A stretch of 64,000 nt of DNA, from contig JACKAE010000005.1 in assembly GCA_020635205.1 (NCBI GenBank), positions 124,001 to 188,000 on the forward strand, given 5' to 3'. Shown in pieces: positions 8,660 to 17,607 of the stretch. Below the pieces are notes generated by a model that was given only the letters and a program-made list of their open reading frames with translations, was not told the DNA's origin and did no database searches. The stretch is from Ignavibacteria bacterium (lineage in GTDB: Bacteria; Bacteroidota; Ignavibacteria; OLB7). The first letter of the stretch is position 1; each line of letters opens with the position of its first letter. The position numbers and the translations under genes are program-made.

Positions 8660-10458
8660 AGTTCTTTCACCACCTTCGCACCTTCTTTGCGGATCGACCA
8701 ACTCTTACGATTATACTCTTCGGCCTCCTTCTCTCTCTTCCGCTCCTCCTTTGGGGGTTTCCGTTGCAGAGTCACGACGGACTTGTACACCCAAACTGGA
8801 TGCGATATTTTTCTGAGCAGTTTTGGAGAGGGGAGTTATACCCCCGTTGGCTGACCGGAATCAACGGATACTTGGGGAGTCCTGCCTTCTTCAACTACGC
8901 TCCGTTCCCTTACTACGTGGGGAGTTTTATTGCTCCACTTATTCCGGGTGATCCCTACAAACTTTACACCCTCGGCATCACCTGCGCACTTCTTCTCACT
9001 GGTTCTGGTCTGGCCTGCTTCCTCTGGTTGAAGCAAGTTGCCCCTTCGCGCGGAGCAGCTCTGATCGGTTCCCTCTTCTACATGGTTGCCCCCTATCACG
9101 TAGCAATCGATCTTTATACACGTGGAGCCGTTGCTGAATTTGCTGCCTTCCTTTGGTTACCACTGGTTTTGTACGGAGTACACCTTTCCAGTGCGAGCGA
9201 TACAAAGCGTTGGTATGGACTTCTCTGCGTCGCGTTCGCGTTTTGTGGCCTTCTCTTAACACACATTCCTACGAGTCTTTACTTCTCGATTATCCCCCTC
9301 CTCTACGCACTAACGTTACGGGAGCGGTCACTACTTCACCCATTTCCCCTAACCACTGTTGGTATGGTTCTCGGCGGAGGACTCGGCATGTTTTACTGGC
9401 TTCCGGCTATCAAACATCAGGAGTTCATTCACTCTGAACTACAACAGATAGCTTCTCTTCGCTACAACAACAATTGGATCGACTTCACCTCCACATTTGC
9501 CGGAGGATATGTTGCCGACCTCTTCTGGATAGCAGTTTCACTCACCCTAATCGCGGCGGTAAGTTTCGGTATTCTCTTGCGTAGTGAAGTGCGAAGAAGA
9601 GTTGTAGCCTTCTGGGGCTTATTAGCTCTCTTCGCACTTGTGATGGCAACCCCGCTGAGCAATCTGATTTGGCAAATTCTTTCACCACTGCAACGGATCC
9701 AGTTCCCCTACCGGTTCCTTCTTCTCTTAACTCTTGCAACGGTTGCTCTGTTCGCGTTAGTTCTACCAAGAATCTGTCAGATCTCTCGGCCAGCATACTG
9801 GGTACTTCTCTTCCTCACCTTTGGAGGGGGAACCTTCTTCACCCTCTCAAGCCTCTACACTACCTTCTCTCCTGACTCGGCCTATTATCAAGCACGATAT
9901 GCGCGGCACGAATGGAGGATCAAGTTTGGCTTAGGGGCACTTGAATATATACCTCGGTGGGTGGGGCGAGTGAATAGAGAGGAGGATAAGGTCCTGGTTC
10001 CATTGGTTCGTGAAATAGGAGGGAAGCCATATCAGAGCACAATAGTAACGGGGGATGGAGACGTTGTTATCCGCGAAGAGAATAGTCGCCGACTTCTCGT
10101 TCAGACAAACAGTTCTACGCAACTTACAGTAGTGGTTCACCAGTTTTACTATCATGGGTGGGAGAGCGTGGATGATCCTGATGTGAGGATGCAACCGACA
10201 GAGAACATCGGGCTTATGCGGCTGCTTGTTCCCTCCGGCAAGAGAACCTTCACGCTGGAAATGAAGCCAACAACTGAAGAGCAGGTTGGAAATATCGTCA
10301 GTGGAACTCTACTTGTACTCCTTTCCGGTTTCTTCTTGTTCCAGATTTTCCGAAGTCGCAGGTCAACTCCGTATGTTCGTGGTTCAGTAGAGCGTAGTGA
10401 GATGCGAGAACCAGACTATAGTCAAGCGAACGAACCCGATTCAGATTATGGCAATTGA
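8656..10458 (+). CDS. Polytopic membrane protein, PTPS-related/GT-C-like, copy 1
   Basis: A 600-residue integral membrane protein. A short cytoplasmic start is followed by a first helix around residues 17-33 (LTIILFGLLLSLPLLLWG). Then comes a conserved loop, PLQSHDGLVHPNW...GELYPRWL...GSPAFFNYAPFPYY, which matches the 6-pyruvoyl-tetrahydropterin-synthase-related membrane family (PF10131), distant relatives of GT-C glycosyltransferases. About ten further hydrophobic segments follow, then a soluble C-terminal domain and one last helix near residues 555-575. It probably transfers or handles a lipid-linked sugar in the cytoplasmic membrane; that role is inferred from the fold family only. It overlaps sbcD by 4 bp and the next paralogous gene by 11 bp. 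Confidence 0.7.
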   Translation: MKFFHHLRTFFADRPTLTIILFGLLLSLPLLLWGFPLQSHDGLVHPNWMRYFSEQFWRGELYPRWLTGINGYLGSPAFFNYAPFPYYVGSFIAPLIPGDPYKLYTLGITCALLLTGSGLACFLWLKQVAPSRGAALIGSLFYMVAPYHVAIDLYTRGAVAEFAAFLWLPLVLYGVHLSSASDTKRWYGLLCVAFAFCGLLLTHIPTSLYFSIIPLLYALTLRERSLLHPFPLTTVGMVLGGGLGMFYWLPAIKHQEFIHSELQQIASLRYNNNWIDFTSTFAGGYVADLFWIAVSLTLIAAVSFGILLRSEVRRRVVAFWGLLALFALVMATPLSNLIWQILSPLQRIQFPYRFLLLLTLATVALFALVLPRICQISRPAYWVLLFLTFGGGTFFTLSSLYTTFSPDSAYYQARYARHEWRIKFGLGALEYIPRWVGRVNREEDKVLVPLVREIGGKPYQSTIVTGDGDVVIREENSRRLLVQTNSSTQLTVVVHQFYYHGWESVDDPDVRMQPTENIGLMRLLVPSGKRTFTLEMKPTTEEQVGNIVSGTLLVLLSGFFLFQIFRSRRSTPYVRGSVERSEMREPDYSQANEPDSDYGN

Positions 10459-12196
10459 ACAAAACCCTATAGATATTCAGCAGGGTCGATCTCGTATCGT
10501 CCGTTATTCTACGCTCACGATTGTTGTCGCCGGAATTCTTTGCACTCTTCCGGTCGTTTTGATTGGCCTCTCACTTCAAACTCACGATGGTTTTTTTCAC
10601 GTGCAGTGGTATTCAACCTTCTCAGGGCAACTGTTTGGGGGGGAACTCTATCCACGGTGGATGGTGAACGTGAATGGAGGACTCGGCAGTCCGGCCTACT
10701 TCTTCTATCCACCCTTAACAAGCTATACGGCCTCTCTCTTTGGATTTCTGAAGCCGTTTGATCCGTTCGGACTTCACCGGCTTGGCCTTGCCACAACGCT
10801 TATCATGATTGCTTCTGGCCTCGGTATGCGAAAGTGGTTGCGTGAATTCTTCGACGAACGGTATGCGTTGATTGGTGCGTTAGTCTACATGTTGATCCCC
10901 TTCCACTACTCGATGGACCTTCTCATCCGCTCTGCAGTTGCTCAGGTCTACGCCTATGTCTGGCTGCCGCTGATTCTGTTGGCGCTTCAACGCCTTATCA
11001 CCGGTGGACGCTATGCACAGGTTGGATTGAGCCTCGCGTACGCTGCGTTGATTCTAACTCACGCCCCAACCACGCTTCTCTTCTCACCACTGATTCCACT
11101 CTACGTCATTGCAATGTCGAAGCCGGGTGAACGATTGCGTACGTTGGTGAAGAGTGGAGCCTCGCTACTACTTGGGGTTGGATTATCGGCTACCTACCTC
11201 TTTACGGCGATGGCACACCAGAAGTATGTGAACATGGACTCGATGTTTATCGGCCCGTTCCGCTACTCTGATCACTGGCTAATCGACCTCAACCTCTTCA
11301 GCCTTAGCTACAGCGCGCAGGTCGGCATCGTTGTCCTCCTCTTCGCTCTGATTGGCCTCTTCGCTTGGCTTTCGCTTCGCCATTCAGAAAAGAGTTTCAA
11401 GCCAACGCTGCGGCGAGTGCAGTTCCTCGGGTTTGTGACGATGATCTTCTGTCTTTTCATGGTAACACCCCTTAGTGATCCAATCTGGCGTGTTACTCCA
11501 ATGCTTGCGAAAGTTCAATTCCCCCACCGCTTCCTCGTGATCTTCTCGCTCGCTCTCGGAGTTCTCATGCCCACTCTCTTCTTGCGGCGAGAGAAGGGGG
11601 AGAAGAGCATCTGGTATCAGTCGGGACGAGTTCTCTTAGTTGCCTCCATTCTCCTCACGCTCGCCTTTACCGGAAAGTATGCCGGAAGTTTTTACCGCGT
11701 TGCAATCGACCATCACCGTTCCCCAGAGACCCACCGTCAGCTCCGAGTTGGAATGGATGCCTACGAGTATGTGCCACAAGTTGCCACAGCCTTGATTCAT
11801 CCCTTGAACTACCAATCGCTTCACGACCTTGTACAACGGTTGAACGAAACCCCAGAGAAGTGGAGTGTAGTATCTGGCAGAGGGGATGTAAAGGTGACGC
11901 CAGATGGCAGTCGTGCATTCAACATAACGGCAAGGGGCGAGACTGGAATGACCATTGACCTCGACCGATTCTGGTATCCGGGGTGGATTGTTCAAGAGGG
12001 ATCGGACTCAGCCTCGGTTACTCACTCACCCGACTACGGTTTGGTTCGCGTCACAATTCCAGCGGGAGAACAATCGTTGAGAATTTATATGAGTGCTACG
12101 CCGAGCGAGCATCTCGGCAATGTGGTGAGCGTAACCTCGTTCGGAGTTCTCCTCCTGCTGTGGGGATGGCTCTGGAGGAAGAACGAAAGAGAATAG
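10448..12196 (+). CDS. Polytopic membrane protein, PTPS-related/GT-C-like, copy 2
   Basis: A 582-residue paralogue of the preceding gene. I chose the ATG at 10448 (MAIEQNPIDIQQG) because it overlaps the upstream stop by 11 bp; an in-frame ATG at 10397 would extend it by 17 residues inside the neighbour. Shared landmarks are SLQTHDGFFHVQWYS, GGELYPRWMVNVNGG and GSPAYFFYPPLTSY after the first helix, then around ten transmembrane segments, a soluble domain with WYPGW near the end and a final C-terminal helix. The family (PF10131-like) suggests a membrane glycosyltransferase or related enzyme; the substrate is unknown. Conservation of acidic D-x-F/L loop residues in both copies suggests both are active. 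Confidence 0.7.
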   Translation: MAIEQNPIDIQQGRSRIVRYSTLTIVVAGILCTLPVVLIGLSLQTHDGFFHVQWYSTFSGQLFGGELYPRWMVNVNGGLGSPAYFFYPPLTSYTASLFGFLKPFDPFGLHRLGLATTLIMIASGLGMRKWLREFFDERYALIGALVYMLIPFHYSMDLLIRSAVAQVYAYVWLPLILLALQRLITGGRYAQVGLSLAYAALILTHAPTTLLFSPLIPLYVIAMSKPGERLRTLVKSGASLLLGVGLSATYLFTAMAHQKYVNMDSMFIGPFRYSDHWLIDLNLFSLSYSAQVGIVVLLFALIGLFAWLSLRHSEKSFKPTLRRVQFLGFVTMIFCLFMVTPLSDPIWRVTPMLAKVQFPHRFLVIFSLALGVLMPTLFLRREKGEKSIWYQSGRVLLVASILLTLAFTGKYAGSFYRVAIDHHRSPETHRQLRVGMDAYEYVPQVATALIHPLNYQSLHDLVQRLNETPEKWSVVSGRGDVKVTPDGSRAFNITARGETGMTIDLDRFWYPGWIVQEGSDSASVTHSPDYGLVRVTIPAGEQSLRIYMSATPSEHLGNVVSVTSFGVLLLLWGWLWRKNERE

Positions 12197-12215
12197 TGCC
12201 ATTGTTGTTAGTTTC

Positions 12216-12276
12216 TTCTTTGTGGTAGTCTTGCCAGAAGATTTATACCACAAAGAACACCAAGAATCACCAAGGA
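12216..12276 (+). repeat. Dispersed palindromic repeat, copy A
   Basis: A perfect 12-bp inverted repeat, TTCTTTGTGGTA (12216-12227) and TACCACAAAGAA (12246-12257), with an 18-base spacer. It is followed by ACACCAAGAATCACCAAGG. The arms are built from short CACCAAG/CACAAAG-like units, as in the other copies at 16242/17561, 23363 and 56458. It lies in the 81-bp gap before sbcC and ends right at the sbcC start codon, so it may affect sbcC translation. Confidence 0.6.
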
Positions 12277-12277
12277 T

Positions 12278-15200
12278 ATGCGACCGATTTCTTTAGAAAT
12301 ATCTGGACTCCAATCGTTTCGCGAACGTCGGGTGATCGACTTCGAGCCACTCTTGCGGGATAACCTCTTCGGCATCTTTGGGCAGACTGGAAGTGGAAAG
12401 TCGACAATACTTGATGGGATGACCCTCGCACTCTTCGGGAAGGTGGAGCGGACGAAGGGGAGTTCGATTGCGAGCGCGATTAACTCATCGGGCACAGATT
12501 GTGCCGTCGCCTTCCGTTTTGAGATTGAACAGAACGGAGTTCGCGAGAGGTATTTAGTAGAGCGGTCGTACAAGGTTCGGAAGTCTGGAATGAAGTCGGA
12601 TGCTCGACTTATCCGCGAGTCGGACGATCCCCCACTCCCACTCGCCGACAAAGCTTCCGAAGTTGCCGACGCACTAAACAAAATCATTGGAATCAATGCA
12701 GAGGATTTCGCTCGGGCGGTTGTCCTGCCGCAGGGAGCCTTCGCGGAGTTCTTAGGGATGGGGGCGAAGGATCGTGGCACAATGCTTCAGCGCATCTTCG
12801 GTCTGGAAGATTTGGGAAATCGGATCAACAACCGTCTCTTGGAATTGCGCCGCTCCGTCGAGAAGAGTCGTACCGGATTTGAGGAGCGGCTTACCCTGTT
12901 AAGTGAATACAACGACGAGGTGCTTCTCCAGAGTGAGAAGGAGTTTACCGTAGCAGAGGAGGAACTCTCCCGCAGCAAGAAAGCGTTCGACGACGTGCAA
13001 GCGGAGTTGAAGCAATCAGAAGAACTCTATCAACTGATTCTCGAGCGAGAAAAACTTCTGGCCGGTGATGAAGAGCGTAGCCGAGGGCGAACTCGTCTCG
13101 TAGAGCTTCAAAAGATTCTCCAAGATGCCGAGCGTGCTCTTGAACTTGAAGGTGTAGTGGAGAGAGCAGAGAGTGCAGAGAAGCGGTGGAGAGATGTGGG
13201 AGAAGAACTCAAGCGGGTTGCAGAGGAGAAAGAGAGCGGAGAGAAAAATCTGGGAGGACTTGAAGAGCGGTGGAAGAAGGCGGAGGAGTGGAGAGAGAAC
13301 GAACTGCCCCGACTTGAACGAGAGCTTGAGGTGTTGAAGAAGGTAGCAGAGGTTGACCTGCGGATTGCAGGGCTTGAAGAATCGTTGAGGGAACGGAAGG
13401 GAAGGTTGGAGACCGTGGGAGGAGAGCGAGAGAAGTTGCTTCGCGAGGTTGCGGAGGCATCTGTGGATGAGGAGAAGATCAGGAAAGAACGTGAAGAGTT
13501 GAAGGAGAAACCGAAGGGGGTGCAGGAAGAAATCGACAAGCTGACAAGGCAATCCTATGCGCTGGAACGGTTGGAAACACTCGCCTCAAAGCGGGATGAA
13601 CGTGAGAGCCGGTTAAAAGCTCTTCTCGAAGAAGAGAAGGGACTTCAGGTTAATCTGGAAGTAAACCTAAAGGCGTTAGCAAAGCAACGTGAAGAGGAGA
13701 CGGCAGGCCAAGAGAAACGGGATGAGGCAGAGCAGAAGCTGGAGAAAGGGCGACAGGAGAATGTACTATCTGGAGTTTCGCACATGTTAGTGGAGGGGGA
13801 ACCCTGTCCTCTCTGCGGCTCGGTAGAACACCCTCACCCTCACAGCGATCAAGCTGCTGCTGACCTGACGGCGCTCAGAGAAGCTCTTACAACTGCGGAG
13901 AAATATCTGAAAGAAACCATCACTTCACGGCAATCACTTGAGCGAGATGAGGCAACGCTTTCTTCCTCACTTCAAAGTCTTACGAAGCGGAGAGGTGAAC
14001 TCGAAGAAGAGCTGAGAGGGAATCGGGAAGAGGTGGAGAGGGTGATTATGGAATCTGAGTATAAGGGAAGGACTGAACGTGAAGTATTGGTGAAGTGGCG
14101 GGGGAAAGTCGGTGATCAGCTCGCAGCAAAGAAAAGAGAGAAAGATCAACTCGAAGAACGGCTCCTTGCACTCGACGCAGGGCTTACGAAAGCGCAAGGT
14201 ATCTTATCCGAAGGGAAAGCAAAAGAGGAAGGGCTTACTGTGCAGTTCAGAGAGATAGAAGGAGAGCTTGGACGTGAAGAGAAGGAGTTGAAGGGGCAGA
14301 GAGAGAAACGGGTGGAAGAGCTTGCTTCATCAGGAATTGAAGTCCCGCCCGGTGAGGTCGTTTCCGAACTGGAACGTCGCCAGAGCAAACTCGATGGACT
14401 GAAGAGTGCTGCTGCGAAGGTAGAGAAAAACTACGCTGAATTGAAAGAAGGACTTGTTGGAGTGAATGCACGGTATGAGGAGTATCGACGTTCGCTTGAA
14501 ACAGAAGAGAAGAATAAAGTCGAGGCAGTTGCTGAGCTGGAGAGACGATTGAGGGAAGCGAGGTTTGAGGGTTTAGAAGCTTGGAGGGGAGCACGTTTGC
14601 CAGAAGCAAAGCGGGAGAGTTTGCGGCGGGAGAGTGAGAGTTTAGGGGAGGAGATCAGGAGAGATGATGAGCGGTTAACTCAGTTGAGGGAGAAGATCGG
14701 GGATGCAGTCTTAACTGCCGAAGAGGTGGAGAGCATTCGAGAGCGTGCTGCCGAAACAACGCACATGCACGAAGGAGCGATGGTAAGGTTCGGTGAGGTG
14801 AAGAAGGTGTTGGAGACATGCCGTACAAAGAATGCTGAGTGGAAGGAGGCTGTGCGGGAGAGTGAGCGAGTGGAGAGAGAGCAGGCTGCAATCACTCAAC
14901 TCTCCAATCACCTGAAGGGGAATGCCTTCATCAACTACTTGGCCGACGAACAGCTTCGGCACATCTGCCGCACCGCTTCTACCCAACTCCATCAACTAAC
15001 GAACGGACGTTTGGAAGTTGATGTACGGGGAAGTGACGGCTTTATCGTCCGCGATTTCGGCAACGGTGGAATTGAGCGCCTAACAAGTTCCCTCTCGGGT
15101 GGTGAGACATTCTTAGTCTCTCTCTCCCTCGCCTTAGCTCTCTCCGAGTCGTTGCAGTTGCGTGGAACTCCCCTTGAATTCTTCTTCCTCGACGAAGGCT

Positions 15201-15385
15201 TCGGCACACTCGACGCCGAGTTGCTCGACACCGTAATGGATGCACTCGACAGACTCCGTGCCAACAGTCACCGCGCAATCGGGGTCATCTCCCACGTAGA
15301 GAGTTTGCAAGAACGAATCCCACGCAAGTTAATGGTCAGTCCAGCAACAGCAGAGCGAGGATCGGATGTGCGGATTGAGGGATGA
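12278..15385 (+). CDS. sbcC: Exonuclease SbcCD, ATPase subunit SbcC (Rad50 family)
   Basis: A 1035-residue SMC-like ATPase. The Walker A motif is GQTGSGKST (35-43). Two long Glu/Lys/Arg-rich coiled coils flank a zinc hook, EGEPCPLCGS (Cys at about 510 and 513). The ABC signature SSLSGGETF is near residue 940 and Walker B FFFLDEGFGTLD near 968. It pairs with SbcD to form the DNA-end processing nuclease. The ATG at 12278 has only a poorly spaced AAGGA in front of it, directly adjoining the palindromic repeat. It is the last gene of the sbcD operon, which ends about 170 bp before the next gene. Confidence 0.95.
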   Translation: MRPISLEISGLQSFRERRVIDFEPLLRDNLFGIFGQTGSGKSTILDGMTLALFGKVERTKGSSIASAINSSGTDCAVAFRFEIEQNGVRERYLVERSYKVRKSGMKSDARLIRESDDPPLPLADKASEVADALNKIIGINAEDFARAVVLPQGAFAEFLGMGAKDRGTMLQRIFGLEDLGNRINNRLLELRRSVEKSRTGFEERLTLLSEYNDEVLLQSEKEFTVAEEELSRSKKAFDDVQAELKQSEELYQLILEREKLLAGDEERSRGRTRLVELQKILQDAERALELEGVVERAESAEKRWRDVGEELKRVAEEKESGEKNLGGLEERWKKAEEWRENELPRLERELEVLKKVAEVDLRIAGLEESLRERKGRLETVGGEREKLLREVAEASVDEEKIRKEREELKEKPKGVQEEIDKLTRQSYALERLETLASKRDERESRLKALLEEEKGLQVNLEVNLKALAKQREEETAGQEKRDEAEQKLEKGRQENVLSGVSHMLVEGEPCPLCGSVEHPHPHSDQAAADLTALREALTTAEKYLKETITSRQSLERDEATLSSSLQSLTKRRGELEEELRGNREEVERVIMESEYKGRTEREVLVKWRGKVGDQLAAKKREKDQLEERLLALDAGLTKAQGILSEGKAKEEGLTVQFREIEGELGREEKELKGQREKRVEELASSGIEVPPGEVVSELERRQSKLDGLKSAAAKVEKNYAELKEGLVGVNARYEEYRRSLETEEKNKVEAVAELERRLREARFEGLEAWRGARLPEAKRESLRRESESLGEEIRRDDERLTQLREKIGDAVLTAEEVESIRERAAETTHMHEGAMVRFGEVKKVLETCRTKNAEWKEAVRESERVEREQAAITQLSNHLKGNAFINYLADEQLRHICRTASTQLHQLTNGRLEVDVRGSDGFIVRDFGNGGIERLTSSLSGGETFLVSLSLALALSESLQLRGTPLEFFFLDEGFGTLDAELLDTVMDALDRLRANSHRAIGVISHVESLQERIPRKLMVSPATAERGSDVRIEG

Positions 15386-15557
15386 AGTATATCGTATTAG
15401 AGGCTGTGTGATAGGAGTGATCGTGCCAACGAATCAATGATCTTCATAGGCCGGTTTTCATTCTGATCTGCTGAAGACAGCACTACAGGTAATCTTGCCA
15501 ACTTTGTAGACAAACTCTGTATGTTGCAGTAATCGATTTCCATAAGCTTTAAAGACT

Positions 15558-16235
15558 ATGTCCAACACATTTAAATCACAAGCTCAACCAAATCTTTCCG
15601 CTATTCGAGAATTTCTCTTCGCCGACCTGCCACTGGCGGAGTGGAAACCACGTGACGGCATTGCCGCAAAGGTTGAGCCGTGGACAAGTTTCGAGAGAGC
15701 AAACGAAGCCTTGACTGAAGGGAATAGAGAAGAAGCTGTTGAGGCGTTGGAGGGGGTGGCACGTTCAATAGAGTTCGAGTCGAGACAGATACTGCAAGCC
15801 TGGCACGCTCTGCGAGAACTTGGCGTGCAGCCACCGGCAGAGATTGCTAAGCAAGTCTACGGAGTTGTACTGGAAGTTCACCTGAACGAAGGGCTTGACA
15901 TCCTCGCCGCCTACGGCGACCACTCGGCGCGATACCTTAACTATAGTGGAAAGCTGATTGTGTGGGAAGGGGCGAACGCCGTAGTCGATTCCTATATCGA
16001 TGAATTACTTCGAGCCTCACAAGGGATTATGGAGCAGATTGGTCCGTGGGAAGGAGATCGGCCAGCCCCTCCGCCAAAGAACTCAGCCAGAATCAACATC
16101 CTCACACCTTTGGGGCTTCACTTCGGAGAGGGGGAGTTGAACACACTCAGTACCGATCAGATGGGAGGGCCAATCATCGGGGCCGGAGCAAGGTTGATGG
16201 GACAGCTTATCAGGTCGGCACAAGAGGGGGGATAA
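15558..16235 (+). CDS. Conserved-looking cytoplasmic protein of unknown function
   Basis: A 225-residue soluble protein without a signal peptide or membrane segment. The N-terminal third is helical and acidic (NEALTEGNREEAVEALEGVA). The middle has DILAAYGDHSARYLNYSGK and LIVWEGANAVVDSYIDELL; the end has IGPWEGDRPAPPPKNSARIN and LTPLGLHFGEGELNTL. The Asp-His-Ser...Tyr-Asn-Tyr-Ser-Gly block looks like a conserved core, but I do not recognise a named family. It lies between the sbc operon and the IS110 element. The 3' end is 6 bp before the start of the palindromic repeat that the IS110 element has split. Confidence 0.6.
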   Translation: MSNTFKSQAQPNLSAIREFLFADLPLAEWKPRDGIAAKVEPWTSFERANEALTEGNREEAVEALEGVARSIEFESRQILQAWHALRELGVQPPAEIAKQVYGVVLEVHLNEGLDILAAYGDHSARYLNYSGKLIVWEGANAVVDSYIDELLRASQGIMEQIGPWEGDRPAPPPKNSARINILTPLGLHFGEGELNTLSTDQMGGPIIGAGARLMGQLIRSAQEGG

Positions 16236-16241
16236 CCAGAC

Positions 16242-16263
16242 CCTTGGTGACTCTTCGTGTTCT
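16242..16263 (+). repeat. Dispersed palindromic repeat, copy B, left half (split by the IS110 element)
   Basis: The bases CCTTGGTGACTCTTCGTGTT followed by CT match the left arm of the intact copy C (23363-23392), which reads CTTGGTGTTTCTTCGCGTCC. Homology ends exactly at the CT at 16262-16263. Joining this half to the right half at 17561 restores a full palindromic repeat with no missing bases. Confidence 0.8.
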
Positions 16264-16315
16264 GGTATGTTATGAGGGGCAAAGTTTAACAAATAATCAA
16301 CAGACAAGAAAGCTA

Positions 16316-16465
16316 CTCCGCAGCAGCCGAGGAGATCATTAGTGTCATGCACCAACAGAGGATGCCTCACCAAGAATTGTCCCTCGGTTGTTGAGGATCT
16401 CAGCAAAAGACTCGACAGTACTCAGAGCCGTCAATGAGCGAGCTCCTATGATAACCAGAGAAGTC
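16316..16465 (+). ncRNA. Predicted IS110 bridge RNA with target- and donor-binding loops
   Basis: A 5' hairpin (CTCC 16316-16319 with GGAG 16331-16334) precedes two stem-internal loop-stem structures. Target loop: base stem 16334-16340 with 16375-16381, apical stem GAGG/CCTC (16358-16361, 16365-16368). Its 3' side CACCAAG (16368-16374) is the exact complement of the right target CTTGGTG (17561-17567), and its 5' side carries GTGT (16342-16345) as in the left target (16257-16260). Donor loop: base stem GACT/AGTC (16409-16412, 16462-16465), apical stem GAGC/GCTC (16425-16428, 16442-16445). Its 5' side ACAGTAC (16415-16421) equals the right end of the element just before the core, and its 3' side ACCAG (16454-16458) complements CTGGT (16262-16266) at the left end. 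This is the order known for IS621 bridge RNA. Confidence 0.75.
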
Positions 16466-16509
16466 CAGCAGAGATCTCGCGGTGTGGCATTAGACCAAAG
16501 CAACAACAG

Positions 16510-17514
16510 ATGCACGTTCTCAAAGAAGCAGTCGGTATTGACATCTCAAAGGACTCCTTAGCAGTCTGCTTTGGACGCATTGACGCAGAACAACGTATCA
16601 GCATCATCGCTGAGGGCACGTTTGCCAACACCGCTGAAGGGATCGCATCTCTTCAGCAGTGGGCACACACGCATCGCCAAGAGGGAGTCGATCTATGGTA
16701 TCTGATGGAGGCAACCGGTGTCTACTATGAGGAGGTAGCCTATGGACTCTCCAATGCTGGAGCACGCTTTTGTGTGATGCTCCCAACGGCAGTCAAGCAG
16801 TTCAGTCGGAGTACCTCGGTCAAGACAAAGACTGATCGGGTTGATGCTCGTCTTCTGTGTCGTTTGGCACTCGAACGCCGTCTCGATACGTGGGAGCCAG
16901 CCACAGAGTTGATGCAAGAGTTGAAAGCGTTGGTTCGTGAACGCCAGAGCCTGATTACACAACAGAGCCAGGTACGCAATCGGCTGCATGCGCTCTCGGC
17001 CAGCTACAAGCCCTCGGTCTCGCATCGCGGGCGTCTTCAGCAGCAGTTGCGTTTCTTTGCCTCACAGATTCGCGAGGTCGAGCAGCAGATCACGGAGGTA
17101 CTTCACAATGATGATGATTTTCGTGGTCGCATCAAGCAGCTTCAGACAATCAAGGGGGTTGGGCTGATGACCATCGCGACGATCTTGGCCGAGACAAACG
17201 GCTTTGCCTTGGTGCGCTCAGTCAAGCAGGTGATCAGCTATGCAGGGTTGGATATTGTCCATCAAGAGTCGGGCACCAAGCGAGGTCCTAGCTATATCAG
17301 CAAGCGGGGAAATTGCCGCTTACGGACATGTTTGTACATGCCAGCCTTAGCCTCGATCCGATCTGACGAACAGATGCGACGATTCTATGAACGTCTGTGT
17401 CAAGGCAATGGAGGACAGAAGAAAGCAGCTATTGTTGCTGTCGCACGAAAACTCTTGCGTGTCTTCTATGCAATTTGGCTGAGTGGGGAAGACTACAATC
17501 CTGCACGCATTTAA
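16510..17514 (+). CDS. IS110-family transposase (RuvC-like DEDD recombinase)
   Basis: A 334-residue protein. The N-terminal RuvC-like domain shows GIDISKD (Asp11), LMEATGVYY (Glu67) and KTDRVDARLL (Asp109, Asp112), giving the DEDD set. A helical linker follows (residues about 135-200). The C-terminal Transposase_20 domain has the helix-hairpin-helix QTIKGVGLMTIATILAE (about 212-228), YAGLDIVHQESG and SYISKRGNCRLR, whose Ser264 is a good candidate for the nucleophilic serine known in this family. It works with the bridge RNA encoded just upstream to recombine donor and target at the CT core. Length and motifs are complete, so it is probably functional. Confidence 0.95.
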   Translation: MHVLKEAVGIDISKDSLAVCFGRIDAEQRISIIAEGTFANTAEGIASLQQWAHTHRQEGVDLWYLMEATGVYYEEVAYGLSNAGARFCVMLPTAVKQFSRSTSVKTKTDRVDARLLCRLALERRLDTWEPATELMQELKALVRERQSLITQQSQVRNRLHALSASYKPSVSHRGRLQQQLRFFASQIREVEQQITEVLHNDDDFRGRIKQLQTIKGVGLMTIATILAETNGFALVRSVKQVISYAGLDIVHQESGTKRGPSYISKRGNCRLRTCLYMPALASIRSDEQMRRFYERLCQGNGGQKKAAIVAVARKLLRVFYAIWLSGEDYNPARI

Positions 17515-17560
17515 CTCGTGATGATTTTTACAACTTCTTCCTTGTGCCGAAACACAGTAC

Positions 17561-17607
17561 CTTGGTGGTGAAAATTATACCACCAAGAGCACCAAGGAAC
17601 ACAAAGG
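17561..17607 (+). repeat. Dispersed palindromic repeat, copy B, right half
   Basis: The stem CTTGGTGGT (17561-17569) and ACCACCAAG (17579-17587) is a perfect 9-bp inverted repeat around an AT-rich spacer, followed by AGCACCAAGGAACACAAAGG. It is the complement-like partner of the left half at 16242-16263 and forms the right-hand target flank of the IS110 element. The rest of the gap to 17780 shows no gene. Confidence 0.8.

Larger units (their letters stand above)
16264..17562 (+). mobile_element. IS110-family insertion sequence with definable ends
   Basis: About 1.3 kb, inserted into a dispersed palindromic repeat. The left repeat half ends in CT (16262-16263) and the right half begins with CT (17561-17562); removing the interval and one CT restores the repeat. 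A CT core with no terminal inverted repeats and no longer target duplication is what IS110 elements such as IS621 leave. The left end carries 246 noncoding bases with a predicted bridge RNA, then the transposase, then a short 46-base right end. The layout with the noncoding RNA upstream of the transposase is that of the IS110 subgroup rather than IS1111. The element appears intact. Confidence 0.85.

Noticed and set aside
13016..13552. Long minus-strand frames inside sbcC
   Set aside because: Shadows of the Glu/Lys-rich coiled coil on the other strand; sbcC is intact and diagnostic.
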